Source: Siphonodentalium dalli
Taxonomy: Eukaryota; Mollusca; Scaphopoda; Gadilida; Siphonodentaliidae
Reading direction: 5' to 3'
Length of the DNA: 64,000 nt
Assembly: GCA_032622095.1 (NCBI GenBank)
Contig: CP136061.1
Coordinates: 261,674,077 to 261,738,076 of the forward strand
Part shown: positions 1 through 12,273 of the stretch, in pieces
Layout of the letters: each line of letters opens with the position of its first letter
How positions within the stretch are numbered: the first letter of the stretch is position 1
The notes under the pieces: generated by a model
The model's input: only the letters and a program-made list of their open reading frames with translations
The model's database searches: none
What the model was told of the DNA's origin: nothing
Program-made: the position numbers and the translations under genes

Positions 1-304
1 GCTGTCGTATTGACGAGCCCGTGCGACGCCCGTGCAGCGCATGCGCAGACGAGATATCGGAAACGGGTGGAGCTATCGACTTGAAATTTGGTATGTGAAT
101 GTATCTTGCGCCGGGTACAAATTTTATCGGGTCGCCGAGCCCGTGCGACGCCCGTGCAGCGCATGCGCAGACCAGATCTCGGAAACGGGTGGAGCTACCG
201 GGTACAAATTTTTCTTATTGAAACGCGTGGAGCTAAAAATTAAAAAAAATATTAAAAAAATGTCATGTTTCGGACAAGCCGCCGGTGGCGGGCTAACCTG
301 CTAG
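1..304 (+). repeat. Degenerate ~126-bp tandem repeat ending in CTAG
   Basis: Two diverged units are visible; the segment GTGCGACGCCCGTGCAGCGC recurs about 126 bp apart (near 21 and 147), with the motif GAAACGGGTGGAGCTA in each. The segment ends CTGCTAG at 298-304, followed by T. The same unit and a similar end occur at 840-1043. A short open frame (32-304) crosses it but carries no domain. It is probably a 3' part of a dispersed transposable element; the class is uncertain. Confidence 0.55.
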
Positions 305-839
305 TCTATTATATATTTTGAAAGATCTGTGTGTGTGTGTGTGTGTATGTGTTTGTTTGTTTGAAATCGATGGACTCCAAAACGACTAAGCCAATTTCGA
401 TGAAATTTGGTATTTTAGGGTATTTTCGGCCGGAGACGAACATAGGCATATTTATTTGTCCGTGCGAGGTCAACTTTTCACGTGCGGAGGTCAAATCTGT
501 TTTTACGCCGTTTTGCGCTAATATATTTCAGTTCGGTGCTCACAAATCGATACGATATAGCGCGAATAATAAATTGCCAGTCATATAATTTGCACGGTTA
601 GAATCTGTGTGGCTTCATCTTTCCAACGATATATAATATGTATGTATCCGTTTTAGTTATCTGCCTCAATTATTAGGTACAAGTGGTACGATGCTTTTAT
701 CGGGATAAAATCAATGCGTAATTTCTATGACGTCGTCAGAGGTCATAAAGTTAGATTACGTTAACTCTCACCCTGCCGATGCATTTGACTGTGTCGCGTT
801 AACTCATCACCGGCCGAGGTATCCGCAAATGACATTTGG
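305..839. other. No gene seen; GT/TTTG microsatellite
   Basis: A (GT)n run followed by TTTG repeats lies at about 331-364. The rest is low-complexity intergenic or transposon-derived sequence with phrases such as GATGAAATTTGGTATTTTAG that resemble the neighbouring repeat. No open frame shows a recognisable domain. Confidence 0.5.
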
Positions 840-1043
840 CTATATATCTCGGAAACGGGTGTAGCTATCGACTTGAAATTTGGTATGTGAATGTATCTTG
901 CCCCGGATACGAATTTTATCGGGTCGCCGAGCACGTGCGACACCAGCTTCGCGCATGCGCAGACCAGATCTAGGAAACGGGTGGAGCAATCGACTTGAAA
1001 TTTGGTTTTTGAATAGCCCGGACGAAGTCGGGTCACCTTCTAG
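840..1043 (+). repeat. Second copy of the CTAG-ended dispersed repeat
   Basis: It repeats the GAAACGGGTGTAGCTATCGA and ACTTGAAATTTGGTATGTGA phrases of 1-304. It ends with a short hairpin, CCCGGACGAAGTCGGG (1017-1032), then CACCTTCTAG and a T. The same end in reverse orientation is seen at 37448 and, diverged, at 24792. A 3' hairpin just inside CTAG, with T following, is how Helitron 3' ends look; that assignment is an inference. Confidence 0.5.
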
Positions 1044-2390
1044 TTGCCATATATAATCAGTGATTATACAGACAGTCTGACAAAATAAAGTTTCAGTGAC
1101 ACTCTATCCGAAGAGGGGAATAATTTCATCTGTTACAGTCAATGGAGCAATTATGAATCCGGAAAGGTGAAATTTCTAAGTAATACTAGATATCGACATG
1201 ACGCGATAAAATATAACGTAAATGCAATATGGCCGCTGGCGACCATTTTTTCCTATGAAATTAAAAAAATATTTGATAGCTCTCATCTGATAGATCAATA
1301 TCAAGATAAATATGAAGTTTGGTGATGATCGGATGAGTGAAGTGGACTGTGGTCTGTGCTAAACGGTTTAGTAATGCTTAAAAAGATTCTTACCTTAATA
1401 TTTTTATGTTCACTTTATAAACTTCACTGAGTCATCTTTGTCATGTATTGAGTTTGATATCTTTTGTTAACAGTTTATAAATCATGTATGTCTCATGTTT
1501 GTTATTTTAATTTATGTGTTTATTATCATTAAATAAAGTTGCATTCCTTAAAAAGATTCTTACCTCATTGTTTTTATGTTCACTTTATAAACTCCACTGA
1601 GTCATCTTTGTCATGTATTGAATTTGATATCTTTTGTTAACAGTTTATAAATTATGTATGTCTCGTGTTCGTTATTATATTATATACACTTTATAGTGTG
1701 TTTTCAGAACGAAAAAAAATTGAATAAAATCAACAAATTTTTAAATTTAAAAACAATTCAAACGTTGTTGTATTCCATGTCCCAGCCCGGACATATACAC
1801 CAAATTTCAATAATATTCATTGAGAAACAACGGACCAAACGCTATATAACACCCGTATACATCTTTTATTCCGAATCGGACTCGGGTACATGTTATAGTA
1901 GGTACCGAATTGACACACGTCGACTGGGCGAGTTGGCCATGGGGCGATTAGGCCGATTCCGGCACATTCTATAATTTACCGTATGTATCCGTTTACGCGT
2001 AGTTTACTTTAGAAAGTTCCGCAATTAATACCGTAAATAGAGCGACCTTATTTGACAGAGAATGCCTCTGTTATTGATTATCAAGTTGCTGTACATTAAA
2101 AACGACAAATTCACATGCTCGTTCAAGCGCAGTAGGCTATTTTCCCCATGTTAAAGGACATCCACAAATACTAAATAACGCTAACATACTGCCGAATGTT
2201 TGACACGACAACTGTTAACATATTTGGGCTGAATTCATCTGACGCGGTATTATTCCTCAAAATAAACAACAAAACCATCGTTACTTGGAAATGTAGTTTG
2301 GGCTAACATTTACATAAATCCTCCAGATCAATTATCCGACACACACGTCAGATGAAAAAGTCACATGAAGTAACCGGCCAAATTGGCCGA
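1044..2390 (+). mobile_element. IR1 left arm (long inverted repeat)
   Basis: This 1.35-kb segment is repeated as its reverse complement at 16835-18189 with high identity and only small indels. Outer ends are TTGCCATATATAATCAGTG here and its complement ending at 18189; inner ends are CGGCCAAATTGGCCG (2375-2389) and its counterpart at 16836-16850. Within the arm a unit of about 178 bp (CTTAAAAAGATTCTTACC onward, from about 1378 and 1549) is tandemly repeated. Open frames inside it are not protein-like. No target duplication is visible at 1044/18189, but the left boundary abuts the end of another repeat, so the arm may be cut short there. Confidence 0.85.
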
Positions 2391-2483
2391 AATGATATAA
2401 AGGCATATAAAGAACGACCCCGACATAATAGTAAGAAGACGGACAATGAAATTAAGGATCGTGTAAATAGTCGTGGAACTATA

Positions 2484-4173
2484 TGCATTTATAGGCCTAT
2501 ATATATTATAGTGAAGCGGACGGAACCGATTTCAGAAAGTTTAGACGATCGGGACCACACACAAGCTTGTGATACATCATTGTGAAGGTTATGACATTTC
2601 GCATCGGGTAGGACCCGGTGTGAAATATACAGATGATGCAAAAGATGATTTTTAGCTGATTAAGTGCCAAAATTCAGCAAAAATCCCTGTTTTTGTAAAA
2701 TTCGGCAAAGTGAGAAATAAAAGTATAGAAACGCGAACATTTTGCGGTAAACTATTGTAGTCTACATACCTCTAGAGTTTTACTATGGTAGTGGTACGAT
2801 TTCTCTGATATAACGAAGATTTGTTTTAGATTTATTGGAAAAATAGACAAAACAGCGCAATTTTTCAATTTTTTTGCCTCACTTAATGGGCGATAGATCA
2901 ATATTGTTTTGACCAAAGATATCGTGTATAGTCTAGAAAGGTGCGGATATATATACCACATACGACAGTATGCTGAATATGTCATCATATGTAACACTTG
3001 ATGTGTTATGTAAGATTATTTCAACCCTCACCCCAAAATTCAGCAAAAAGTCACTGTTTTAGGGAAATTCGGCACAAGTGAATACAAAAGCACAGGTATT
3101 CGGGATATGTTTGTGCTACGATATAGCAGGTTACATACTTATTAATACAAAGTAATGAAATGCCATGATTGCGGTTGTTTCGCCCCTCTTAATAGGCGAT
3201 TATTCAGTATTGCATTGGATGGAGATCCCGTATATAATATAGAAACTTGTGGAAATATATACTGCATATGACTGTAAGATAAAGATGTCGTTCTTTACCA
3301 TGGATGCTATGAGGTGGTAGATTGTGTCACCCCCACCCCAAAATTCAGAAGAAAACAAATCAGTTTTAGAAATTTCGGTATGGCAGAATACAAAAGCACA
3401 ACTCCGATTATTTTGTGCTATTATGTTGAAGTCTACCCACTTCCATATATACATTATGATAACGTCATGGTATCATTTGCAGATGGCAACATTTCGGAGT
3501 TTTCTGATGAAAGTAGACCGAAAATCGTGAAATATAAACTTGTTTTGCCCCTCTACATGGGTGATAATTCAATTCCATTTTGAACAATAATCCAGGACAA
3601 ACTCTCAAGAGTTGACGAGACACATAATGCATATGAATGTTTTCGGATTTTATCATCTTCTGTCACATTTGTTTGGTTACGTTATTGCACCCATCGCCCC
3701 AACAATACAATACATTGCAAGATGAGACAAACACAGAATATTCCTATACACATTTATGCATTTTACAGATAACTTATCAAGCTGAGGCGTTTGATAGTTA
3801 CTTGAGTTGAAGACATTACATCATTGCATATGTTTACTTCGCATAATATAGCTTCACAGTTGTATAAGATTATACGTATTGGGAGGTTTAGTGATTGTTA
3901 ATAACCAGGTTCAGCCACAGTACATGTAACTTGTAACGTGTGTTGCCATTACCAACGAAATCATCTGACTCACATGACCATTCCGCTTACACGTACAGCA
4001 CCATCAAACAACCGTTTAGACGTTTTGCGTCAAATGTGCAGCATTGCGAAATGTGTATCAGAGGGGTGTCCAATCTTTATATCAATCGACGAACATGTGC
4101 TTAGTGAACTTTTGTTAAATTCTTCAGCAGCAGTGGCCACGCCGTTACTTTTCCCAAATGGGTTGTTGGTACG
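2484..4173 (+). mobile_element. IR2 left arm
   Basis: The sequence returns as its reverse complement at 6875-8153, for example GGTTATGACATTTCGC (2587) against its complement near 8045, and CCAAATGGGTTGTTGGTACG (4154-4173) against the complement starting at 6875. The arm holds three diverged tandem subrepeats beginning near 2664, 3034 and 3335, each carrying CAAAATTCAG followed by a TTCGG phrase and an ATACAAAAGCACA-like phrase. The left arm has about 130 bp near 4000-4120 that the right arm lacks. The 123-codon frame at 3938-4309 crosses the arm and shows no domain. Confidence 0.8.
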
Positions 4174-5300
4174 ACTTCCTTTACATACCGTAGGTCGTCT
4201 GCGCCCTGAAACCGATGGAAGCCAACGTTTGTTTGTATCTGGGTGCAGAAATGTTCTCCAATGCGGTCGCATAGCCTACTCTTCTTCAATACACATAGAG
4301 GGTTTATAGCGACCAATGGGCATGAACTACCCACGAGACGACACATCCATTAAGGTGAGCTCGCGATCTCACCACACCTATTCATGGCTCAACCCTGCAA
4401 GTTGAGCCAAGGGGTCGTGTTTGGAATGAACCTGCAGCCACCCGGGACTTGATGTTCCCCCATGGCTGCCACTTCCCTAGAATCATATAATAGAATATTT
4501 GTTTTACATCAACAGTACTGTACAAACAGTATATACACTGTATTTCTGTGGCTCTCCTATCTGGGAGTCATCATCCACGACTTTGTCCTATTGGGATCTT
4601 CCCACAGTATTTGGGGTTTTAATGCGTCACGATCTTCTTGGTCACGGCCATCAAATCGAGCCTTGTCATCAACCTTGCGATGTTCTTTAATTCTATCTAT
4701 CGTCCTTGAATCTCCCTTGGGGTACCATGGCGCCGTTTCTGGGTTGGGCCATATTTCTTGGAATATGATGAGGAACAGATGCCGTAATATCTCCAAGGCC
4801 TTGGTCATTACATGTCGAATTTCTCTGACCATGTATGTCTGCCAATGTGTCAGGAAGAATATATTTCTCCTGTGCATTTGGTTTCACTTCAGGATAGGGT
4901 TGTTTTGGTTCAGCTCTTTGAAACTCATCCCCATTGTTTATGGTAACAGAAACTACTGCTGTATTGCCATGTGATCCTAGAGACCCATAATAGGTTCGTT
5001 AAGCTTTCTGAGCATTTGTGAATTTCCAGACCTTCCAGGAGTCACATATGGCATATTCTGTCAATATATGTGTTCTCTACCATAGCTGGTGCCTGATCCG
5101 TGCTGCTTATCGCGGTATTAGTGGGCTCGTGATCCTCAGTTTCAATAGTTCCAATTCATTCAGGGGAATTTGTGTTGATGTGCTCTGACAAATGCCGAGA
5201 AGATACTATCTCTGACAGAGTTTCCGATGAGTTAGATGATACAACTCGGTATGCCTTATTCGTTTCGTTGGACTCAATGATCAGCATCCCGTGTGCTGCA
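4174..5300. other. IR2 loop, unassigned part
   Basis: This lies downstream of the gag-protease relic, which reads on the minus strand. Minus-strand frames such as 4557-4877 are open but show no reverse transcriptase, RNase H or integrase motif. I cannot identify an LTR. It may be the rest of a deleted retroelement or unrelated filler. Confidence 0.35.
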
Positions 5301-6420
5301 TCATGTATGTAACATATGGTGTTTATCTTCCGATAAGTAGTCATACAGTTTCTTTGAGAGCAGGGAAACTGTTGCTCCAGTACCAATCAGAAACCTCACT
5401 GGCTGCCCATAGAGATTGCAATCTAAATACAGCCCCCTCTTCAGAAGAGCTGTATCTAATAAACTCGTTGGAGTTACGATGTCCACTTGTGTTCTGCTCG
5501 TCTCCCCTACCACGATAAGCATTATGTTATAATCAGGATTATCATTATAATTATGTCTCCACTGTCTATCGTCACGGCAGTTCCTCCAGGACTCATTTGT
5601 GTTACTCTTTTTCTCCTTGTTTTGGTTCTCCAAGTTTGTCATTCTTTGTTAATCTCCCCTTCACAACTCTTCACATCAGTCAATATTTGTTTTATCTCCT
5701 TCATCTCAGAGATGGAATGTGATGGCTGGGACGGTTGTGAGCTATTTTGAGTTTTCCCATTAGAACCAGTTTGGGGCTTCAGTTCATCTCTTATCTTTTT
5801 GAGTTCTTCAAACTCTATATGTTTGCTTTGTGTTGGGTCTGCTTCATTTACTGCCCTAGCATAGTGTTTAGCCGTATGCTTTTTCAGACTTGGCAAAAGC
5901 CTCTAATTCAACTGCATGTCTCATGCTTTCACCAAGAGAGCCCAGTCGTGCTTGTTGTACCATGAGCCGTATATCTGGGTCATACAACCCACCAATGAAT
6001 TGGTCCTTTGCCAAGGTGTCTCTCAATTCATGTGTTGCAGTATGATATAACATATTGGTCAGACTTCGGTAACTTTCCCCCTGCCCTTTGTCGTCGTGCA
6101 CGCAATTGTACGATCTGGTCAGTCTGGTTTTTGGCAGCAAATCGGCCTTCTATCGCACCAACCAGAACTTTGTAGTCTTCTTCTCGTCCTGGGAGTAGGT
6201 CACCGAGTGTTCCTTGTGCCAACCCTCTCAAGGATGCGCATAGATAAAGGCCCATGTCATCAATTTCCAATCCATTTATATTGGAACAAATTTCAAAGTG
6301 TGCTTGGTAATCTAACCATGATCTTGTGCCATCATAGCTATCTGGTGTCACAAATTGTTTCCGTTTTTCACCGGATTTTCTAGAAAAATTTCGGTTCGGG
6401 TGGTATTTAGTGCAATGCAT
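5301..6420 (-). pseudogene. Broken Ty3/gypsy-like gag-protease
   Basis: Read on the minus strand, 6420-6028 encodes a retrotransposon Gag-like stretch: a PDSYDGTRSWLDYQAHFEIC core, then LRGLAQGTLGDLLPG and NQTDQIVQLRARRQ. Gag continues in another frame at 6140-5868 (ELRDTLAKDQFIGGL, RHAVELEAFAKSEKA), then in frames 5896-5639 and 5642-5301, so at least two frameshifts break it. The last frame holds a retropepsin-like segment, VRFLIGTGATVSLLSKKLYD, where the catalytic DTGA is GTGA (codon at 5382-5384), so the protease would be inactive. No CCHC knuckle, reverse transcriptase or integrase is seen. It lies in the loop of IR2, which suggests insertion into that element or capture by it. Confidence 0.85.
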
Positions 6421-6874
6421 TACAAAGCATGCCTACCGTAAATTATTATTTGCTGTGTTTGCACTTGACAGCTTACGCATAATAACCTATTGCACGCATG
6501 ATTTACGCATGTGGTGCTACAGGTACATCACTAGAATATGTGTTCTTTCTATCAGTTGTCGATTTTCAATAGCTGTAGTTACGATTACGGATTCGAGAAA
6601 CCTAAATATATCGGAACGCGAGTTTTGCACGCATTCATCTAGTGTACAACTAACAATATTTATCATGTAAACAACCGAATTAAATACAAACATAACTATA
6701 TCACAATACTGTGTGTGGCAAGAAGATTGAATGCAATGAACGGCACTATTTTCTCCCAAATGGACTCGCAGTCGTCACTTCTGTGAAAATGTGTTTAGAC
6801 CGTACGAAACACATACGCCTACTATAAGCTACACTTGTAATTATTATATGTATAGTACTACTATAATAGTAGTT
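6421..6874. other. IR2 loop, upstream of the gag relic
   Basis: AT-rich sequence 5' of the minus-strand gag. It could hold a 5' LTR or leader, but I find no matching LTR on the other side. Nothing else is supported. Confidence 0.3.
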
Positions 6875-8153
6875 CGTACCAAGAACCCATTTGGGAAAGC
6901 TAACGGCGTGGTCACCGCTGCTGAGCGGAATGGTCATGTGAGTCAGGTGATTTCGTTGGTAATGGCAAAACACGTTACAAGTTACATGTACTGTGGCTGA
7001 ACCTGGCTGAACTGTGAAGCTATATTATGCGAAGTAAACATATACAATGATGAAATTTCTTCAACTCAAGTAACTATCAAACGCCCCAGCTTGATAAGGT
7101 ATGTGTATAATGCATAAATGTGTATAGGAATATTCCGTGTTTGTCTCATCTTGCAAGTGGGTAGACTTCAATATAATAGCACGAAATAATCGGAGTTGTG
7201 CTTTTGTATTCTGCCATAACGAAATTTCTAAAACTTATTTTGTTTCTTCTGTATTTTGGGGTGGGGGTGACACAATCTACCACCACATATCATACATGGC
7301 AAAGAATGACATCCTTATCCTGCAAACATGTGCAGTATATATTTCCACAAGTTTCTATATTATATACGGGATATCCATGCAATGCAATACTGAAAAATCG
7401 CCTATTAAGAGGGGCGAAACAAATGAAAATGAATGATTTTTTTGTCTATTTTTCACGTAAATTTAAGAAATATTCACATCTATCACCGCAATCATGGCAT
7501 TGCATTACTTTGTGTTTGTAAGTGTGTAACCTGCTATATCGTAGCACAAACATATCCCGAATACCTGTGCTTTTGTATTCATTTGTGCCGAATTTCCCTA
7601 AAACAGTGACTTTTTTATTAATTTTGGGGTGAGGGTTGAAATAATCTTACATAACACATCACGTGTTAAATATGATGACATATTCAGCATACTGTCTTAT
7701 GCGATATATATATCCGAACTTTTCTAGACTATATACGATATCCTTGGTCAAAACAATATTGATCTATCGCCCATTAAGTGAGGCAAAAAAAAGAAAAATT
7801 GCGCTGTTTTGTCTATTTTTACAATAAATCTAAAAACAATCTTCGTTAGATCAGAGAAATCGTACCACTATCATAGTAAATATCTAGAGGTATATAGACT
7901 ACAATATTTTAGCGCAAAATGTTCTCGTTTCTATACTTTTATTTCTCAGGATTTTTGCTGAATTTTGGCACTTAATCAGCTAAAAATCATCTTTTGCATC
8001 ATTTGTATATTTCACACCGGGCCCTACCTGGTGCGGAATGTCATAACCTTCAAAATGATGTATCACAAGCCCGTGTGTGGTGCCGATGGACTAAACTCCT
8101 ACGTCTAGTGAGCTTTTTGAGTTTGTCCGCTCTACTATTAGGCCTATACGCAT
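6875..8153 (-). mobile_element. IR2 right arm
   Basis: Reverse complement of 2484-4173, clearly similar but with more indels and point changes than the IR1 pair. Matching outer segments include AGGCCTATACGCATGTCAG near 8140 against the complement of TGCATTTATAGGCCT near 2483. With the left arm it encloses a loop of about 2.7 kb. Confidence 0.8.
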
Positions 8154-9593
8154 GTCAGCGACGCGAATGCTTGATTGTTAGTGCAGATCGTTTTGGATGC
8201 CAGTGGACTTCGATGAGTACATGATGCCTTAATATAGCCTATCGGCCTTTGATAATAAAAGCCTCTATATTGTAATGTATATAGTGAATGCTATAGACTA
8301 CAATGTACGTCGCTGTGATTAAGCGAAGACGACACAATGCGTCCAGTCATGTCTGGATTCTGGCCCGCAGAGACAAATGACGTTTTGACGTCACGACGCC
8401 GTAACTGCCTCCTGTTTAGCTAACAAATGAAACTGATCTAATATTAAATTTGCATGACATATTCATAACAACTTACTATTTATAAATAAATACTTCAGTT
8501 GTCCATGGCCACATATCGGAAGTTGTGAAGTTGTAAATTCGTTTCATTGCTGATTCCGCGATTTTGTGAAACCACTGCCGGAAGTCACGTGATTTTTCCA
8601 CGAAAATGTTGTGTGAATAACAAGAAATTATGGCATTGAAATCCATGTAAAAAAGGACGACCGTGCAGTCACGACCTGCACTACTCAGACTAATATGTGT
8701 TGACTTATATGAACGTCAAGATTTAATTAACTATAAATATTTCTTTTAACCAATTACGTACACGAAGTTGATTGCTTGTGGTAGAGGTTGGGTCTGTACC
8801 TCATAATTATCATATTATATACTCATACATGTATCTTTTTTTTGACTGGCACATATATGCCCATTCTCAATTTGGATGAAATATTAGTTGTACTCGCCTC
8901 CACAACCCTTGGCCTTGGTTGGAAATTGGGGTTATTATGAGTGAGAACTTGGGTTTACCCCCTCATAATTTGGGTTGTTTGTTTGTTTCTAATCACAACC
9001 CAAAAATTTGAAGTTTTACGTAAATTTCCGACATTTCCCGAATGGCATAGCAACCCGAGTCCCGTCGACAATATTTATGATTTAAGTCATGATTATTGTT
9101 CAAAGAATAAACCATGTAATGCCTTAACGCAATGAATAATGTTATGTTGGCTATATGAAAAGTAACATTTTGTAGTTTTAATTTAATTATATATAAGTAT
9201 AAGGACGACCTGCACAGATGTTGCTGCGCAACATATGCGCGGCTGAGCTGCGCCCAGCTGGTCGTCCTTAATAACTTTCTCCTTCACGGTATACTGTAAT
9301 TTATGTGTGACGCGAGCCCATCTGTTACCTATACACTACCCGAGCTCGGGCGCGCAATCGCGCCGAACGGTGTCGTTATTACTTGCGCCAGTCTATGCTG
9401 GACGCAAGTAATGTTTTCGGTCTATCTCTCTGTTTATTTGTCTGTGTCCTTCCGCGAATATATTACGTCATACCGGAAATACATAATATAAAGAATGCAC
9501 ATGCGCTAATATGAAATGGTTGCACCAATTGTAAATTAAATCCACGTATATACCTAAATTGCATTGTTATCTGGTTTTATTTTAGTAATAAAA
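8154..9593. other. No gene; two small hairpins
   Basis: Intergenic AT-rich DNA. A roughly 70-bp imperfect hairpin at 9202-9271 has AAGGACGACC and GGTCGTCCTT ends. A second hairpin at about 9377-9411 has ATTACTTGCG and CGCAAGTAAT arms. Neither carries tRNA boxes. No open frame shows a domain. Confidence 0.45.
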
Positions 9594-10692
9594 ATATACA
9601 ACATGCCATAGCTTAGTGTCCCATATACAACATGTCAGAGCTTAATGTCCCATATACAACATGCCATAGTTTAATGTCCCGTATAAAACATGCCATAGCT
9701 TAATGTCCCATATACAACATGCCATAGTTTAATGTCCCATACACAACATACCATAGTTTAATGTCCCATATACAACATGCCATAGATTAATGTCCCATAT
9801 ACAACATACCATAGTTTAATGTCCCATATACAACATACCATAGTTTTATGTCCCATATACAACATGCCATAGCTTAATGTCCCATATACAACATGCCATA
9901 GTTTAATGTCCCATATACAACGTGCCATAGCTTAATGTCCCATATACAACATGACATAGCTTAATGTCCCATATACAACATCCCATAGCTTAATGTCCCA
10001 TATACAACATGCCATAGCTTACTGTCCAATAAACAACATGTCATAGCTTAATGTCCCATATACAACATGCCATAGCTTAATGTCCCATATACAACATGTC
10101 ATAGCTTAATTTGCCATATACAACATACCATAGTTTAATGTCCCATATACAACATACCATATCTTAATGCCCCATATACAACATACCATAGCTTAATGTC
10201 CCATATACAACATACCATAGCTTAATGTCCCATATACAACATACCTTAGCTTAATGTCCCATATACAACATACTATAGCTTAATGTCCCATATACAACAT
10301 GCCATAGGTTAATACCCATATACAACATGCCATAGCTTAATGTCCCATATATAGCATGTCATAGCTTAATGTCCCATATACAACATACCATATCTTAATG
10401 TCCCATATACAACAAGCCAGAGCTTAATGTCCCATATACAACATACCATAGCTCAATGTCCCATATACACATACTATAGCTTAATGTTCCATATACAAAA
10501 TGCCATAGCTTAATGTCCCATATACAACATGCCATAGCTTAATGTTCCATATACAGCATGCCATAGCTTAATGTCCCATATATAACATACCACAGCTTAA
10601 TGTCCCATATACAACATGCCATAGCTTAATTACCTCAGCGTCCCATATACAACATGCCATAGCTTAATTACCTCAGCGTCCCATATACAACA
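9594..10692 (+). repeat. 29-bp satellite, about 37 copies
   Basis: Tandem array of a 29-bp unit (core CATATACAACATGCCATAGC followed by TTAATGTCC) with one or two changes per unit. The last units carry an inserted TACCTCAGCG. The array ends directly upstream of the GPCR-A 5' region. A single related unit occurs at 50208-50245, upstream of GPCR-B. Confidence 0.95.
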
Positions 10693-11046
10693 TGCCATCG
10701 ACCGTCTACATGCATGTGTACGTACAAATAATAGTGGCACTATTGTGTTATTTCGTTGCAGGCACGTTCTCACCTGCTTGAGAATGCAACACGCATGACA
10801 TCACTGCATGCCCACCAAACATCTGGAACACAAGCAGGCACCACTGAGAATGCAAGTCGCATGACTTAAATGCATGTCAATCAAACATCTGGAACAAAGG
10901 CAGGCTCTACTGACGTCAGTCGATCATCAGTCAGTGGTGAAACATTGTATCATTCAAATGTGTGTTGTTACATAACAGCCCCAATCCTGTTTGCCAGAAC
11001 ACATCTCTCCGGAGTCTGAAGGAACATAAAATCTATACTGCGCACA
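10693..11046 (+). promoter_or_regulatory. Conserved 5' region of GPCR copy A
   Basis: This stretch is conserved in front of both receptor genes. It contains a candidate 3' splice site, TTATTTCGTTGCAG followed by G, at about 10747-10761, which also precedes copy B, so a 5' untranslated exon may begin here. Next comes a 66-bp direct duplication (units from about 10780 and 10846, each with CATCTGGAACA). No TATA box is evident. The splice site is an inference from the motif and its conservation. Confidence 0.45.
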
Positions 11047-12273
11047 ATGAACGCAACAAACTCAACCGATTCTGTGGACGATGCTGAAGGTGGTGCCTTA
11101 TATGTAGTGGTGTTTGTAGTTTGGCCGGCGATATTAGCTTGGATTGTTGTGGTTAATACTTTCGTTACAGTAATGACATTTGTCAACCAACAACTTCGCA
11201 ATGACCCACACTGTGCTATCATATCTGGACTGAGCATCAGTGATGGCGCTGTTGGGTTATTCGGGTTAGGGTTGCTCGCCTCTGTCACCACAGGTGGTAT
11301 TCAATCGGAGTTCGTGTGTGTAAGTGTATACCTTGGTGTATATGCAGTGTACTTTGTATCATGTTTACAAATATTACTAGTCTGTATTGAGCGTATATGC
11401 AGCATCAAATACCCGTTACAGGTATATGTGCAGGGATGGTTCTCATTGCGGCGCAACATCGTTTACGTTGTCCTCATATGGGTCTTCGCGTTTTCCGTAT
11501 TTACAATTCCTTTCATTCTGTGGTATAAAACTGGAAAAACAGACATATGCATAGTTCATATAATGTTTGAACCAAAACTAGGTCTTCATTATTTTGTGTC
11601 GGCCTGTGGGATACTAACCTACATTGCTACCATGATTGCATTTTCCGTTCTGATATACGAGTTCAGAGGACTAAATCGACGCAGTGTGATCAACGAAAAA
11701 TATAAAACGAACATGGAAACCGGCTCTCAGGCGCGGAGCAGACAACCGGGTGTCGATGGTGGACAAATGGAATGCAGCATGACTGATTTAAACAAAAATC
11801 AAACGGCTGAAATAGAAACACACGATAACGTCACAGTAAGAAACGTCACTGAGGAATTAAAGGTTACCCGGAGCAGACAAATGCCCATCGAAACTGCTGG
11901 TCGGAGTAATGAATTAAAGAGAACACCGAGCAAGCGTAGGTCTAACAGCGAAGCGATGCGGGTACTTACGATCATCATTATCACACTATCATTTACGGTA
12001 CCTGTTGGATCCTTGGCTGGCCTCATTCCTAGGATGACAATGAGCAACGAATGGGACCAGAGTATGGTCGGTAGAAGACGTCGAATGCTACTGATATATA
12101 TCTCATTGGTTAACTCCGGTATTAACCCTCTCATTTATGCTTTCGGGATGCGAAAATTTCGTGTAGCTGTGAAGGATACCTACAGAAAACTGACTGCAAG
12201 ATTTAAGTGCAAGACAACATCTGGCGGGGAAGGGAACAACAGAACTCCTCAAACGAGTGAATCGAATCAATGA
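11047..12273 (+). CDS. Class A (rhodopsin-family) G-protein-coupled receptor, copy A
   Basis: A 408-residue intronless seven-helix receptor, expected in the plasma membrane and coupled to heterotrimeric G proteins. The short extracellular N-terminus has N-glycosylation sequons at N2 and N5. Helices lie roughly at 18-45, 55-80, 91-114, 138-160, 182-206, 303-327 and 347-368. Class A landmarks are N37 in TM1, D66 in TM2 (SISDG), ERI 115-117 in place of DRY, W145 in TM4, P319 in TM6 (FTVP instead of CWxP) and NPLIY 360-364 in TM7. C91 and C168 fit the conserved TM3-loop 2 disulfide. The third cytoplasmic loop is long (about 207-302), basic and Ser/Thr-rich; C388 could be palmitoylated. The ligand cannot be assigned. 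The paralogue at 51093 differs at about 45 positions with no gaps, which argues that both are maintained. Confidence 0.93.
   Translation: MNATNSTDSVDDAEGGALYVVVFVVWPAILAWIVVVNTFVTVMTFVNQQLRNDPHCAIISGLSISDGAVGLFGLGLLASVTTGGIQSEFVCVSVYLGVYAVYFVSCLQILLVCIERICSIKYPLQVYVQGWFSLRRNIVYVVLIWVFAFSVFTIPFILWYKTGKTDICIVHIMFEPKLGLHYFVSACGILTYIATMIAFSVLIYEFRGLNRRSVINEKYKTNMETGSQARSRQPGVDGGQMECSMTDLNKNQTAEIETHDNVTVRNVTEELKVTRSRQMPIETAGRSNELKRTPSKRRSNSEAMRVLTIIIITLSFTVPVGSLAGLIPRMTMSNEWDQSMVGRRRRMLLIYISLVNSGINPLIYAFGMRKFRVAVKDTYRKLTARFKCKTTSGGEGNNRTPQTSESNQ

Noticed and set aside
9594-10692. CRISPR array
   Set aside because: Units are contiguous 29-bp satellites without unique spacers, in a eukaryotic setting. 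The same applies to the 28- and 41-bp arrays.
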